A DNA stretch of 64,000 bases from an uncultured Spirochaetia bacterium (GCA_937125225.1 CAKZLE010000004.1:62001-126000), one strand, 5' to 3'. Positions 52,085 to 62,013 are shown, counted from the stretch's first letter. A program made the numbers and translations. Notes: generated by a model from the sequence alone, not told the origin.

Positions 52085-53323
52085 ATGGAAAAGAAAAAGA
52101 ACCTTATCGAGGATATTAAGAGTAAAGGACTTCAGAAGATTCTTGCACCTGCTGCATTGATCATCCTGTATGCTTTCTTTGCGATCTTCGGAAGAAACTT
52201 CCTGTCATATACGACTTTGGTGAATATTCTAGATTCATCATACTATATTGGTTTTATTGCGATCGGTGTAACCTTCGTCATTATCACAGGTGGTATCGAC
52301 CTATCCTGTGGAACAGTAATGATGTGTGCAGCGATCATCGGTGGTACGGCATATAAGACTTGGGGATGGCCAATGTGGATATCTCTTCTTCTTATAATCT
52401 TTGTTGGTTTCCTATTCGGATTATTCAATGGTATCATGGTCTCAAAACTGAAACTCCCTCCCTTCATCGCAACATTAGGAACGATGATGATCTCAAAGGG
52501 TGTTGGATCTATCGTATCAAACGTAAGATCAGCTACATTCCCAACGAGAACAGAGTCAGCAGGTTGGTTCAAAGGTATCTTCAAGTATATCACTCCGGAC
52601 AAGACTTCTATTCCTACTGGAGCTTTCGTACTGTTCGGTGTCGCATTCATCTGTTATCTGATCCTGACCAAGACGAAGATGGGACGTTATACCTTCGCAA
52701 TCGGATCTAACAAAGAGGCTGCAAGACTCTCCGGTATCAATGTAGAGAAATGGGAGATGATGGTCTATATCGTAGTCGGAATCCTTGCAGGTGTCGGTGG
52801 TATCGCATTCGCAGCTGTTTATACGACAGTTATGCCTGCTCAGGGAGCTGGATTCGAACTCTATGCAATTGCAGGAGCGGTAATCGGTGGTACATCACTT
52901 TCAGGTGGTATCGGTACTATCTCTGGAACCCTGATCGGTGTATTCATCATGAGTGTACTGAGAACTGGTCTTCCTTCAATGGACCTACAGTCTCATTACC
53001 AGACATTCTTCACTGGTGTTGTAGTAATCCTTGCGGTTTTACTCGATATCTATAAGACTAATCAGTCAACACAGGAGAGGGTCCTTGCCCCTTCAGAGAA
53101 ATATAAACAGTCAATGAACGAGAAGATCGAAGATCTTAAACAGGCATTAGCTTCTGCTTCAGATGATAAAGCTAGTGGAATCAAGGCAGAGATGGCAGCT
53201 CTCACAAAAGAGAGAAATCATACCTACTCACGAATGAGAGCTGAAGAAAAAGCAGAAGCAGCTCGAGTCAAGAAGGCAGAGAGACTTGCAGAGAAGGAAT
53301 TCAAGCAGAGTCTTTCTAGCTAA
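52085..53323 (+). CDS. Sugar ABC transporter permease (RbsC/MglC-type)
   Basis: FVIITGGIDLSCGTVM; FAIGSNKEAARLSGINVEKWEM; charged C-terminal tail. Confidence 0.92.
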   Translation: MEKKKNLIEDIKSKGLQKILAPAALIILYAFFAIFGRNFLSYTTLVNILDSSYYIGFIAIGVTFVIITGGIDLSCGTVMMCAAIIGGTAYKTWGWPMWISLLLIIFVGFLFGLFNGIMVSKLKLPPFIATLGTMMISKGVGSIVSNVRSATFPTRTESAGWFKGIFKYITPDKTSIPTGAFVLFGVAFICYLILTKTKMGRYTFAIGSNKEAARLSGINVEKWEMMVYIVVGILAGVGGIAFAAVYTTVMPAQGAGFELYAIAGAVIGGTSLSGGIGTISGTLIGVFIMSVLRTGLPSMDLQSHYQTFFTGVVVILAVLLDIYKTNQSTQERVLAPSEKYKQSMNEKIEDLKQALASASDDKASGIKAEMAALTKERNHTYSRMRAEEKAEAARVKKAERLAEKEFKQSLSS

Positions 53324-53378
53324 TTATATTGTGAATACCCGGTACGTATGTACCGGTGAAATAAAGAGGAGGAACTTA

Positions 53379-54473
53379 ATGAAAGTTTCAAAAAGATTTG
53401 TAGCAATTCTTTTAGTACTCGCTTTTCTAGGAACTTCTATGGCCGTGTTCGCACAGGGTCAGGAAGAACAAGCCTACATAGCTGTTGTATCTAAAGGTGA
53501 ACAGCATGACTTCTGGCAGCAAGTAAAACTTGGTGCTAAAGATGCAGCTGAGAAACTCGGTGTAGATATGACCTTTGAAGGACCACCATCAGAAAGTGAT
53601 GTACAGATTCAGGTAGAGATGTTGAATTCAGCTATGGCTAAGAATCCTGTAGCTATTGCTCTTGCAGCTCTAGATACTGGATCAGTTATGGACCAGCTTC
53701 AGGACGCTCTTGATAAGAATATCCCAGTAATCGGATTCGACTCTGGTGTTCCAAACGCTCCTGCTGGATCAATCTATGCAAATGCATCAACTGACAACTT
53801 CAATGCTGCCGGTGTTGCTGCTGAAAAAATGTTCGAAGTCATCAAAGCTGACATCGAAGCTGCAACAGCTGCTAACCCAGTAACAATCGTTGTTATGAAC
53901 CAGGACGCTTCTGGTGAATCACTTCTTAGCCGAGGAAAAGGTTTCAGAGATACAATGATCGAATTGATCGTTGCTGAGACTGCTCTTGGAAAAGACGACA
54001 TCAAAGTTATGGGTAACACTGCATATATCTCAGCAGATAACCCAACTAGCGGCTCAAAAGTCATGATCGATATGGTAGTTCCTGCTTCTGCTGATGCAAC
54101 TGATGCAACAGCTTCAGCACAGGCTGTATTGAACAAGGTTGAAGACGCTGGTACTCTTGGTATCTTCTGTTCAAACGAATCAACAGTCAAGGGTCTCCTA
54201 GCTGCAACCAATGATGGTTCAGATCTTCCTGGAAAATTCCCTGGACTCATAGTTGTAGGTTTTGATGCTGGTAAAGCACAGAAAGACGCTGTTCGAGCTG
54301 AGTACTTCTTAGGATCAATCACACAGGATCCTTACTCAATCGGATACAAAGCAGTATCTCTTGCTTACGATGCATACATGGGCAAAGCAGTATCAGATGT
54401 TGATACAGGTGCTAAGTTCTACAACAGTTCTAACATGGACGATGCTGACATCACCGGTCTTCTTTACGACTAA
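53379..54473 (+). CDS. Sugar ABC transporter substrate-binding protein
   Basis: Start MKVSKRF at 53379 after GAGGAGG; signal peptide; Peripla_BP_4-like ALAALDTGSVMDQLQDALDKNIPVIGFDSGV. Confidence 0.92.
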   Translation: MKVSKRFVAILLVLAFLGTSMAVFAQGQEEQAYIAVVSKGEQHDFWQQVKLGAKDAAEKLGVDMTFEGPPSESDVQIQVEMLNSAMAKNPVAIALAALDTGSVMDQLQDALDKNIPVIGFDSGVPNAPAGSIYANASTDNFNAAGVAAEKMFEVIKADIEAATAANPVTIVVMNQDASGESLLSRGKGFRDTMIELIVAETALGKDDIKVMGNTAYISADNPTSGSKVMIDMVVPASADATDATASAQAVLNKVEDAGTLGIFCSNESTVKGLLAATNDGSDLPGKFPGLIVVGFDAGKAQKDAVRAEYFLGSITQDPYSIGYKAVSLAYDAYMGKAVSDVDTGAKFYNSSNMDDADITGLLYD

Positions 54474-54500
54474 GATCAAGTATTGTTAATATGCTAATAA

Positions 54501-54527
54501 AGAGTCACTTCGGTGGCTCTTTTTTTA
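54501..54527 (+). terminator. UUCG-loop rho-independent terminator
   Basis: AGAGTCAC-TTCG-GTGGCTCT followed by T7. Confidence 0.92.
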
Positions 54528-54980
54528 CGCTTGGTAAATAAGAGTTTTCATGTTCTAAATGGTAGAGCTGATTTGATAGTATCCGATTGCTACATGAACA
54601 GGAACATTCCCATAGAGGATCCTGTATGAAGCCGTTGTTATCCGTCAGATCACATGATGAGACAAGGGCGTTCACGTCGATTCCATAGGATTCCAAAAGA
54701 TGTCCGGGAATCTGTAGGCTAATTCTTCGGGGTAGGTACAGTTCGAACAGAACTTACACTTCCTAGCATTCAGAGGAAGTATCTCTCCGAAGAAAGATAT
54801 GTCTTCGAGGATATATGTATGGATACTACGGTAGGTCTCATCATGGATACGCTTTGCCTCTTCCATCCCTTCAATATCAAAAGAATCCTCTAGTTGAAAG
54901 ATAATCTGTACGACTAACCCTTTCCTGAATCTTCTTACATATATGATCGATTCATCCAGTGGTCCCACAGCTCGAGACAT
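54505..54980 (-). pseudogene. Decayed/frameshifted DUF2284-like metal-binding protein
   Basis: LEDSFDIEGMEEAKRIHDETYR...KCKFCSNCTYPEELAYRFPD in one frame continues as LLESYGIDVNALVSSCDL in another frame near 54680. Confidence 0.65.
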
Positions 54981-55167
54981 ACCTAGTTCATGCCATAATA
55001 GCCACAGGAGTTTTACTCACATGCAGTTCTGAAATCAGATGAGAAACTCATATTCGCGATATCTATGATCCTTGAGGAATCAGCCCCTTGTCTTACGTCC
55101 TCTTGTGATAAGTCGGTTATATCAGCATAAGCTGACTATACTCTGATTTGAAGAGGGATGAAAAAAA

Positions 55168-55203
55168 AGCCCCTATAGACCTTTTGGGTGGATCTATAGG
55201 GGA
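55168..55203 (-). terminator. Rho-independent terminator downstream of aldo/keto reductase
   Basis: CCCCTATAGA-N13-TCTATAGGGG, with A8 on + (U-run on - strand). Confidence 0.85.
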
Positions 55204-55230
55204 AAAAGGAGAGAAAAGTATTATGGAGAA

Positions 55231-56268
55231 TTAAGGAGGTGTGATTTCTCCATCAAGATCCCAGAGTGCTGTCCAGTCCTGGTCTTCCTTCCACAGGAAT
55301 ACCTGACCTTTGATCAAACGGCAATTCTTATTAAGATTAGCTAGAGCAGTCATCTCATCCTCAGTTAACGGATCGATCACTGAGCATTCTAGGTTGCTCA
55401 GATATTCATTCTTTCTTACTGAGAAGGGGATCGGGGTCTGCCCTCGCTGTACTGCCCATTTAATACAGATTACTGCTGGGTGAACGTTATGGTTCTTTGC
55501 GATCTCGAGTACCACAGGATCTTCGATATCGACAGTATCATTTTCGGTCTTGTCTCTATCAGGTCTCGTAGGAGATCCAATAGGGGTGAAGCCGATAGGT
55601 TGTACATCATTTGCTTTGAGGAAATCAAAGAACTCTTTCTGCTGGAAATGGGGATGGAGCTCCATCTCATTCACTGCAGGTTTGATCTTTGCATCTCTTA
55701 AGATGAGTTTCATCTTTGCGATAGTGGTGTTTGAGGTCCCGATATTCCTGACTAGTCCCAACTCTACGAGTTCTTCCATCTGTCTCCAAGTCTTCATGAA
55801 GTTCTCATGAATATAAGGTTTAGCATCAGGTGATCGTGAATCAACATCACAACCCGGTGCATGAAAGTTAGGGAAGGGCCAGTGAACGAGATAAAGGTCC
55901 AGGTAATCGACCTGTAGATCTTTCAATGACTGTTTACATGATTTGAGAACATCACCTTCACCGTGCATGTTGTTCCATACTTTTGAGGTGATCCATAATT
56001 CTTCTCGTTTGAGACCTCCATCCATGATGGATCTGAAAGCCTCTCCGATATTCTTCTCATTGCCATAGACTGAGGCACAGTCAAAATGACGATAACCGAT
56101 CTCTGCAGCTCCAACGACTGCGTCTGCAATATCTTCTGCACTAAAGCGGTCAGAACCGAATGTTCCAAGTCCTACTGCAGGAAGTAGATCCCCTGATCTC
56201 AATACTCTTTTTGGTACGAGATTCGGATCGATTCCATCACTTGCCTTGGTGAATGTTCTAATTGACAT
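55231..56268 (-). CDS. Aldo/keto reductase
   Basis: LPAVGLGTFGSD, YRHFDCASVYGNEKNIGEAF, LDLYLVHWPF, RNIGTSNT. Confidence 0.93.
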   Translation of the reverse strand: MSIRTFTKASDGIDPNLVPKRVLRSGDLLPAVGLGTFGSDRFSAEDIADAVVGAAEIGYRHFDCASVYGNEKNIGEAFRSIMDGGLKREELWITSKVWNNMHGEGDVLKSCKQSLKDLQVDYLDLYLVHWPFPNFHAPGCDVDSRSPDAKPYIHENFMKTWRQMEELVELGLVRNIGTSNTTIAKMKLILRDAKIKPAVNEMELHPHFQQKEFFDFLKANDVQPIGFTPIGSPTRPDRDKTENDTVDIEDPVVLEIAKNHNVHPAVICIKWAVQRGQTPIPFSVRKNEYLSNLECSVIDPLTEDEMTALANLNKNCRLIKGQVFLWKEDQDWTALWDLDGEITPP

Positions 56269-56293
56269 AGTGAACTCCTTCTGTTTCTTAGCT

Positions 56294-56311
56294 GTTATAG
56301 TACACTATAAC
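56294..56311. promoter_or_regulatory. Operator copy 1 (aldo/keto reductase promoter)
   Basis: GTTATAGT-AC-ACTATAAC, 25 nt upstream of the start codon at 56268. Confidence 0.8.
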
Positions 56312-56461
56312 ACGATATGTTTTGTTCGTAAAGGGTAAAGATAGATAATATTCATATAGCATTATGTTGACTGTTCTATCTGTTCTAGGACAGTTAATTG
56401 TTGACGGTTTTTCACTATGCCTCTACTATAGAGTTATCACTGAATCAAGAAGGTAAATCAG

Positions 56462-57526
56462 ATGACCCTACAGGTTGATAAGAATAGTACGATCCCCCCA
56501 TTCCAGCAGATCAAGAACCAGATAAAGGCAGCAATCGTCTCAGGAGAGTATCCTGCAGAGGCTGCATTACCTTCAGTCAGAGAAGTCTCAAGGATCACCA
56601 ATGTTGCTTTGACGACAGCTCAGCGCGTATATACTGATCTTAGAAATGAAAACTATATCTATTCAATGAGAGGTAAGGGGAATTTTGTCAAATCTCTTGC
56701 TGATAGGATCAACCATCAGATTCATGTGTTTCTTCCCTCATCCTCCCTCTCCTTCTTTACCAAGATCCTTCAAGGGGTATTCTCTGCAGCCTATTCAAAG
56801 AACTGGGAAGTCATAGTACATAGTCTTGAGACTGATAAACTTCTTTGGAATGAGCATACGATCGAGATGCTCACAGATGCGATCGATCAGAATGCTGGAG
56901 TGATCTTCATTGAGGAAGCTTTCGGTGATGTTAAACAGAAATGTATCGAGGCTGCGAAGATCATTCCCTTTGTATCCATCGAGTGGAAACTTCAAGGGGC
57001 CTCGTCAGTCACGAATGATTATGAACACTCGATGTACCAGGCCATGAAGTATCTCGTTGAGCAAAAGAGTAGTAAGCGCTTTCTTATATTAAAGGGACGT
57101 GATTATCAGTATAACGCTTCACAGAAGATCCAGGGAATCCATAAGGTGGTTGAAGAATTCAATCTTTTGATCAATAGAGACATCTATTTCAGAGATAGTG
57201 ATTTTGATGCGATCTCCGGTTATGATGTGACACAGGGGTTCTTTAAGGATAAATCGGTAGATACGGTTATCTGTGCCAATGACTATGAGGCAATCGGGGT
57301 CATCGGAGCACTCACCCAGAAGGGTCTTCTCGTAGGAAAGGATGTAAGAGTCCTCGGCTATGGTGATATGACAGATAAGACCACCAACTATTTCCCTTTA
57401 TCCACGGTATCTCAGAATCTTGCTCAGGTCGGCCTCAGTGCGGTGGAAGAGATCTTCAGATTATCGAGTGGTGAATCTATCCGCGATATTACTGTTGCAG
57501 CACATCTTGAGATGAGAAACACCTAA
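56462..57526 (+). CDS. GntR-family HTH fused to LacI-type periplasmic-binding sensor domain
   Basis: PPFQQIKNQIKAAIVSGEYPAEAALPSVREVSRITNVALTTAQRVYTDL; C-terminal VDTVICANDYEAIGVIGAL...VLGYGD. Confidence 0.9.
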   Translation: MTLQVDKNSTIPPFQQIKNQIKAAIVSGEYPAEAALPSVREVSRITNVALTTAQRVYTDLRNENYIYSMRGKGNFVKSLADRINHQIHVFLPSSSLSFFTKILQGVFSAAYSKNWEVIVHSLETDKLLWNEHTIEMLTDAIDQNAGVIFIEEAFGDVKQKCIEAAKIIPFVSIEWKLQGASSVTNDYEHSMYQAMKYLVEQKSSKRFLILKGRDYQYNASQKIQGIHKVVEEFNLLINRDIYFRDSDFDAISGYDVTQGFFKDKSVDTVICANDYEAIGVIGALTQKGLLVGKDVRVLGYGDMTDKTTNYFPLSTVSQNLAQVGLSAVEEIFRLSSGESIRDITVAAHLEMRNT

Positions 57527-57575
57527 AAGCATAAGAAGATACGAGAAAGAAGGATTGTTTAAATGGGATTATGAT

Positions 57576-57593
57576 GTTATAGTGTACTATAAC
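57576..57593. promoter_or_regulatory. Operator copy 2 (FGGY kinase operon)
   Basis: GTTATAGT-GT-ACTATAAC, 23 nt upstream of ATG 57617. Confidence 0.8.
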
Positions 57594-57616
57594 AGTTAGT
57601 CATCAAGGAGTATTAT

Positions 57617-59113
57617 ATGAGTAAATATATCCTGAGTATCGATCTTGGCACCACAAGCATGAAAGCTGCGGTATACCAATTAGATTTTACCCCTGTATAT
57701 ACAGTACAGAAGGGGTATCAGACAACATTCCCTCATGAGGGCTGGGCTCAACAACACCCTGATATGTGGTGGAAGGTCCTCTCAGAGGTGGTGAAGGAGC
57801 TCTTAGAAAAGAGTCGGATAGCACCTTCAGATATTGCCGTCATCGGTATTGATAGTATGTCTTCTGCAGTAGTCCCCCTCGATGGAGAGGGTAATGTCCT
57901 CTATCCAGCAATGCTCTGGATGGATAGGCGAGCACGAACAGAGTGTGATGATATTGACTATATATTCGGAAACAAGTTCTTCACGATCAGTGGGAACCAT
58001 AATGACCCCTCGAACTTCGGGCCTAAGATCATGTGGCTCAAGATGAATGAACCTGATGTCTATGATAAGACATCGGTGATTCTCCATGCCAATGGATTTC
58101 TTGCCTATCGACTCACTGATGAACTGACTATGGATGTCAGTGAATGTGGATTATCGCAGTTATGCTATACCGCAGAGTCGGCATGGTCTGAGGAACTTCT
58201 CACAGGCTGTGGTATCGATAGAGAGAAATTACCTGAGATAAGAGAATGTACCTCAGTCATCGGAAAGGTGACTAACAGAGCAGCCGCTATTACCGGTCTT
58301 GCAGCGGGAACTCCAGTAGTCGCAGGATCCATGGATAATGTGGCCGCAGGTGTTGGAGCAGGACTCTATCAACAGCATGATGTCTATGTCTCAGCGGGAA
58401 CGGTAACTACTGTGAACAGTTGCATCAGTACTCCTGAATATAGTGAGAAGATGCATCTGTATCGACATGCAGTCCCGAACCGTTGGCTATCAGTAGCGGG
58501 AGTCGATTATGGTGGAGCTGGCTTGAAATGGTTCAAAGAGATATTGGAGAATGATGATTTCAAAGAGATTGACCGATTGGCCACAGAGGCGGTCACACGG
58601 GTGAATTCACCTCTGTTCTTCCCCTATATGGTAGGGCAGAGAGCACCTTTATGGAATGATGACACGAGGGGAGTCCTCTATGGACTGACTCCTGCAGTAA
58701 CGAAAGGTGAACTCCTTCGGACTCTCATGGAGGGTAATGTCCTTGGTGTCAGAAGAATCTTCGGAGAGCTCAACAGGATGGGGGTCCGACCAAACCAGGT
58801 GCGACTCACAGGTGGTTGTGCAAACAGTACTATCTGGTCTGAGTTGTTTGCAGATATCCTTTCAATGGAGGTGGTCATTCCCGGTTCAGGAGATGTTGCT
58901 TCCCTTGGCTCTGCTATGATCGCAGCAGTCGGAGCTGGTATCGTAGATGATTTTGAATCTGCAGCAGAGACAATTCCTATTAGAGAGACCTTTACTCCTC
59001 ATGGAGAGGAGATACATAGGATGTATGAAAAGAGAATGGAACTTTTTAATACTATTTACGAAAAATTAGAAGATACCTTCCATACCTTTGGTGCCTCTGT
59101 AAAAGAGTCCTAG
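57617..59113 (+). CDS. FGGY-family carbohydrate kinase (xylulokinase-like)
   Basis: ILSIDLGTTSMKAAVYQ; PAMLWMDRRA; VRLTGGCANSTIWSELFADI. Confidence 0.9.
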   Translation: MSKYILSIDLGTTSMKAAVYQLDFTPVYTVQKGYQTTFPHEGWAQQHPDMWWKVLSEVVKELLEKSRIAPSDIAVIGIDSMSSAVVPLDGEGNVLYPAMLWMDRRARTECDDIDYIFGNKFFTISGNHNDPSNFGPKIMWLKMNEPDVYDKTSVILHANGFLAYRLTDELTMDVSECGLSQLCYTAESAWSEELLTGCGIDREKLPEIRECTSVIGKVTNRAAAITGLAAGTPVVAGSMDNVAAGVGAGLYQQHDVYVSAGTVTTVNSCISTPEYSEKMHLYRHAVPNRWLSVAGVDYGGAGLKWFKEILENDDFKEIDRLATEAVTRVNSPLFFPYMVGQRAPLWNDDTRGVLYGLTPAVTKGELLRTLMEGNVLGVRRIFGELNRMGVRPNQVRLTGGCANSTIWSELFADILSMEVVIPGSGDVASLGSAMIAAVGAGIVDDFESAAETIPIRETFTPHGEEIHRMYEKRMELFNTIYEKLEDTFHTFGASVKES

Positions 59114-59138
59114 GTGGAAGGAGATAAGGAGTAGCGGT

Positions 59139-60176
59139 GTGAAAGCAGCATTAAGAAGTGCGCTGAAACAGGTAGAGTGTGTAGAGATCGATAAACCTAC
59201 AGCAGGTGATGGTGAAGTCATCATCAAAGTCGCATTTGCAGGGATCTGTGGATCAGATATTCATCGAATGGTCGATGATAATGAGAAATGGAACCGCATC
59301 GTCCTTGGCCATGAGTTCTCAGGTTATATCGAGGAGATAGGAGAAGGGGTCGAAGGTCTCACTAAAGGTGATCGTGTCACTGCAGTCCCCCTAGAACCTT
59401 GTCACCACTGTAAGTGGTGCCAGCAGGGACTCTATTCACTTTGCGGTGGATACTCATTCGTCGGTTCAAGAAAACATGGGGCATTTGCCCAGTTTGTCCG
59501 GGTAAAGGCTGATAATGTCCTGAAACTCGGGGACAAGGTCAGTATGCGACAGGGAGCTCTGATGGAGCCTGTCACAGTGACCCTTCATCCGGTACTCGAG
59601 TTGGGGACCATTGCAGGTAAAAGAGCTCTTATTATCGGTTCAGGTACCATTGGGGTACTTGCCATATCGGTACTGAAGAAGATGGGGGTCTCTGATGTGA
59701 CTGTTTCAGATGTCGTAGATCAGAAACTCGAACTTGCAACGAGATGCGGTGCAGACCGGGTGGTCAACGTGCTCAACGAACCTCTTACAGAGGTAGCTGA
59801 GAAAGAGGGCCTCTATGATATCGTACTTGAATGTTCAGGAACCCATATTGGGAAGAATGATGCTATGAATGTGGCTAATGGGAAGGGCACTATCGTTTTT
59901 GTCGGTACCTCTCCAAAAGATGCACAGTTCAGTGGAGAGACTCTTGAGAGGATCAACCGTAAAGAGTTGACTATCAAGGGTTCTTGGATGAACTATTCAG
60001 CACCATGGCCTGGTAATGAATGGAAGATCGTGAACGATATGATGAATGAAGGACTTATAGATGAGAAGCTTATTGTCTCACATGAGTTTGGAGTAGAAGA
60101 TATGCAGAAGGCATATGATGTGATCTTCGGTGGTGAGTACTACGTGAAGATCCTTATAGCTATGGGAGAAGAATAA
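59139..60176 (+). CDS. Zinc-dependent medium-chain dehydrogenase (GatD-like)
   Basis: FAGICGSDIHRMVDDN; GHEFSGYIEEIGEGV; CHHCKWCQQGLYSLC. Confidence 0.88.
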   Translation: MKAALRSALKQVECVEIDKPTAGDGEVIIKVAFAGICGSDIHRMVDDNEKWNRIVLGHEFSGYIEEIGEGVEGLTKGDRVTAVPLEPCHHCKWCQQGLYSLCGGYSFVGSRKHGAFAQFVRVKADNVLKLGDKVSMRQGALMEPVTVTLHPVLELGTIAGKRALIIGSGTIGVLAISVLKKMGVSDVTVSDVVDQKLELATRCGADRVVNVLNEPLTEVAEKEGLYDIVLECSGTHIGKNDAMNVANGKGTIVFVGTSPKDAQFSGETLERINRKELTIKGSWMNYSAPWPGNEWKIVNDMMNEGLIDEKLIVSHEFGVEDMQKAYDVIFGGEYYVKILIAMGEE

Positions 60177-61486
60177 TGAGCGATGCATTAACAGGATTTC
60201 AGGCAATGCTTATCAGTAATAGAGAGAATGGAACAGGTGGAATCTGTTCTGTATGTTCCGCTCATGCTGAAGTGATAAAGGCAAGTATGGAACAGGCTGT
60301 AGAAGATGATTCTATCGTCTTGATCGAGGCAACTTCCAACCAGGTGAACCAGTTCGGTGGTTATACCGGTATGAAGGCACCAGATTTCGTCGAGTATGTG
60401 AACAGACTCGCCGATGAGGTTGGCTTTCCCAAAGAGAGAGTACTTCTTGGTGGTGATCACCTCGGACCCAACTCCTGGCAGGATGAACCAGCTGCCTCCG
60501 CGATGGATAAGGCAGAGGAGCTCATCAGGTCCTATGTGGCCGCAGGCTTTCGGAAGATCCACCTCGACTGCAGTATGTTCTGTGCAGACGATGAGGGTGA
60601 TCGACATGCAGCACTTGCTGATAGTATCGTAGGTGCTCGTGCAGCACGTTTATGCGCTGCAAGTGAGGATGAGTGGGCAAAGACCGATGGTAAGGGTGCT
60701 AGACCTCTCTATATCATCGGGACAGAGGTCCCTATTCCTGGTGGAGCACAGGAAGAGGAAGATACAGTCATCCCTACTACTGCTGAAGATGCGAACCGGA
60801 CCATCGCAGTGACAAAGAGTTGCTTTGAAGATGCGGGTCTTGCCGATGTCTGGTCACGAGTGATAGCTCTTGTCGTTCAACCCGGTGTTGAGTTCGGTGA
60901 TGATCAGATCTTTGACTATGTACCTGCAGCAGCAGCAGGCTTGAGTGAATCGATCATGGCGCATTCAGGGATGGTCTTCGAGGCCCATTCTACTGATTAT
61001 CAGAGGGAAGAGGGACTTGCTGAACTAGTTCGTGATCACTTCTGTATCCTCAAAGTCGGTCCATGGTTGACCTATGCTTACCGAGAGGCGATCTATCTAC
61101 TCGCTGATGTAGAGAAAGAGTTGATCACAGATGAAAGCCGACTCTCACGAGTCAAAGAGGTGATCGAAGAGGTCATGCTCGCGAAGCCAGGGAACTGGAA
61201 GAAATACTATAAGGGAACAGATGAAGAGATCACCTACAAGAGAAAGTACAGTTTCAGTGATCGTTCTAGATACTACTGGCCGGATGCAGATATACAGGGT
61301 GCTATCGCAACTCTCAATGCGAATCTGAGAGAGAAGGGCATACCGTTTTCCCTGCTCAGTCAATATTTCCCGGTTGAATTCACTATGATACGAGATGGGA
61401 AACTAGATAATGACCCTGTTGCGATCGCTCGTCAGAGAGTTCGTCAGGTAGTGAGCATCTATTCACGAGCAAGCGGAATCGCATAG
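60176..61486 (+). CDS. GatZ/KbaZ-family protein (annotated as tagatose-bisphosphate aldolase non-catalytic subunit; possible 4-epimerase)
   Basis: IEATSNQVNQFGGYTGMKAPDF; LLGGDHLGPNSWQDEPA; IGTEVPIPGGA. Confidence 0.85.
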   Translation: MSDALTGFQAMLISNRENGTGGICSVCSAHAEVIKASMEQAVEDDSIVLIEATSNQVNQFGGYTGMKAPDFVEYVNRLADEVGFPKERVLLGGDHLGPNSWQDEPAASAMDKAEELIRSYVAAGFRKIHLDCSMFCADDEGDRHAALADSIVGARAARLCAASEDEWAKTDGKGARPLYIIGTEVPIPGGAQEEEDTVIPTTAEDANRTIAVTKSCFEDAGLADVWSRVIALVVQPGVEFGDDQIFDYVPAAAAGLSESIMAHSGMVFEAHSTDYQREEGLAELVRDHFCILKVGPWLTYAYREAIYLLADVEKELITDESRLSRVKEVIEEVMLAKPGNWKKYYKGTDEEITYKRKYSFSDRSRYYWPDADIQGAIATLNANLREKGIPFSLLSQYFPVEFTMIRDGKLDNDPVAIARQRVRQVVSIYSRASGIA

Positions 61487-61498
61487 GAGGATATGATC

Positions 61499-61930
61499 AT
61501 GTTACGAGGTATAGCACCACAGATTTCACCTGAGCTATTGAAAGCTCTAGCAGAGATGGGGCATAGCGATGAGATCGTGATCTCAGATGCGTTCTTTCCT
61601 GCTGCAAAATATAATGATAGGATCATCAGAGCTGATGGTATCAAGATAGCGGATCTCCTTGCAGGGATTCTCCCTCTGATTACCTTGGATAGTTATGTCC
61701 CCTCTCCGGTCCTCATGATGCAGCCTGGGGAAGGTGATGAACTTGACCCTACTGTTGAGGCAGCTTATCGTGCTGAGATAGACAAAGTATGGCCAGAGAC
61801 TCCTGAAACAGGGCGGATCGATAGATTCGAGTTCTATGAAAGAACGAAGAGTGCCTTCTGCGTCGTAGTGAGCGGTGAGACTGCGAAGTATGGCAATGTC
61901 ATCCTGAGTAAGGGTGTGATCAACCGATAA
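61499..61930 (+). CDS. Second RbsD/FucU-family mutarotase
   Basis: MLRGIAPQISPELLKALAEMGHSDEIVISDAFFPA, clearly paralogous to 43493-43927. Confidence 0.87.
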   Translation: MLRGIAPQISPELLKALAEMGHSDEIVISDAFFPAAKYNDRIIRADGIKIADLLAGILPLITLDSYVPSPVLMMQPGEGDELDPTVEAAYRAEIDKVWPETPETGRIDRFEFYERTKSAFCVVVSGETAKYGNVILSKGVINR

Positions 61931-61957
61931 TCAATTCAATTCTTATGAGATATGAAG

Positions 61958-61991
61958 ATGGCCAATGAAAAAAATCTGTTTCATTGGCCAT
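61958..61991. terminator. Hairpin terminator
   Basis: Perfect 13-bp stem ATGGCCAATGAAA / TTTCATTGGCCAT between convergent genes. Confidence 0.85.
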
Positions 61992-62013
61992 TGTTCTTTA
62001 TCGGGATAGAACT

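Noticed and set aside
53774-54322. 182-aa antisense ORF opposite the ABC binding protein
   Set aside because: Ser/Ala-rich shadow of a confident CDS; no domain features.
60188-60607. 139-aa antisense ORF opposite the GatZ-like gene
   Set aside because: Shadow ORF within a confident CDS.
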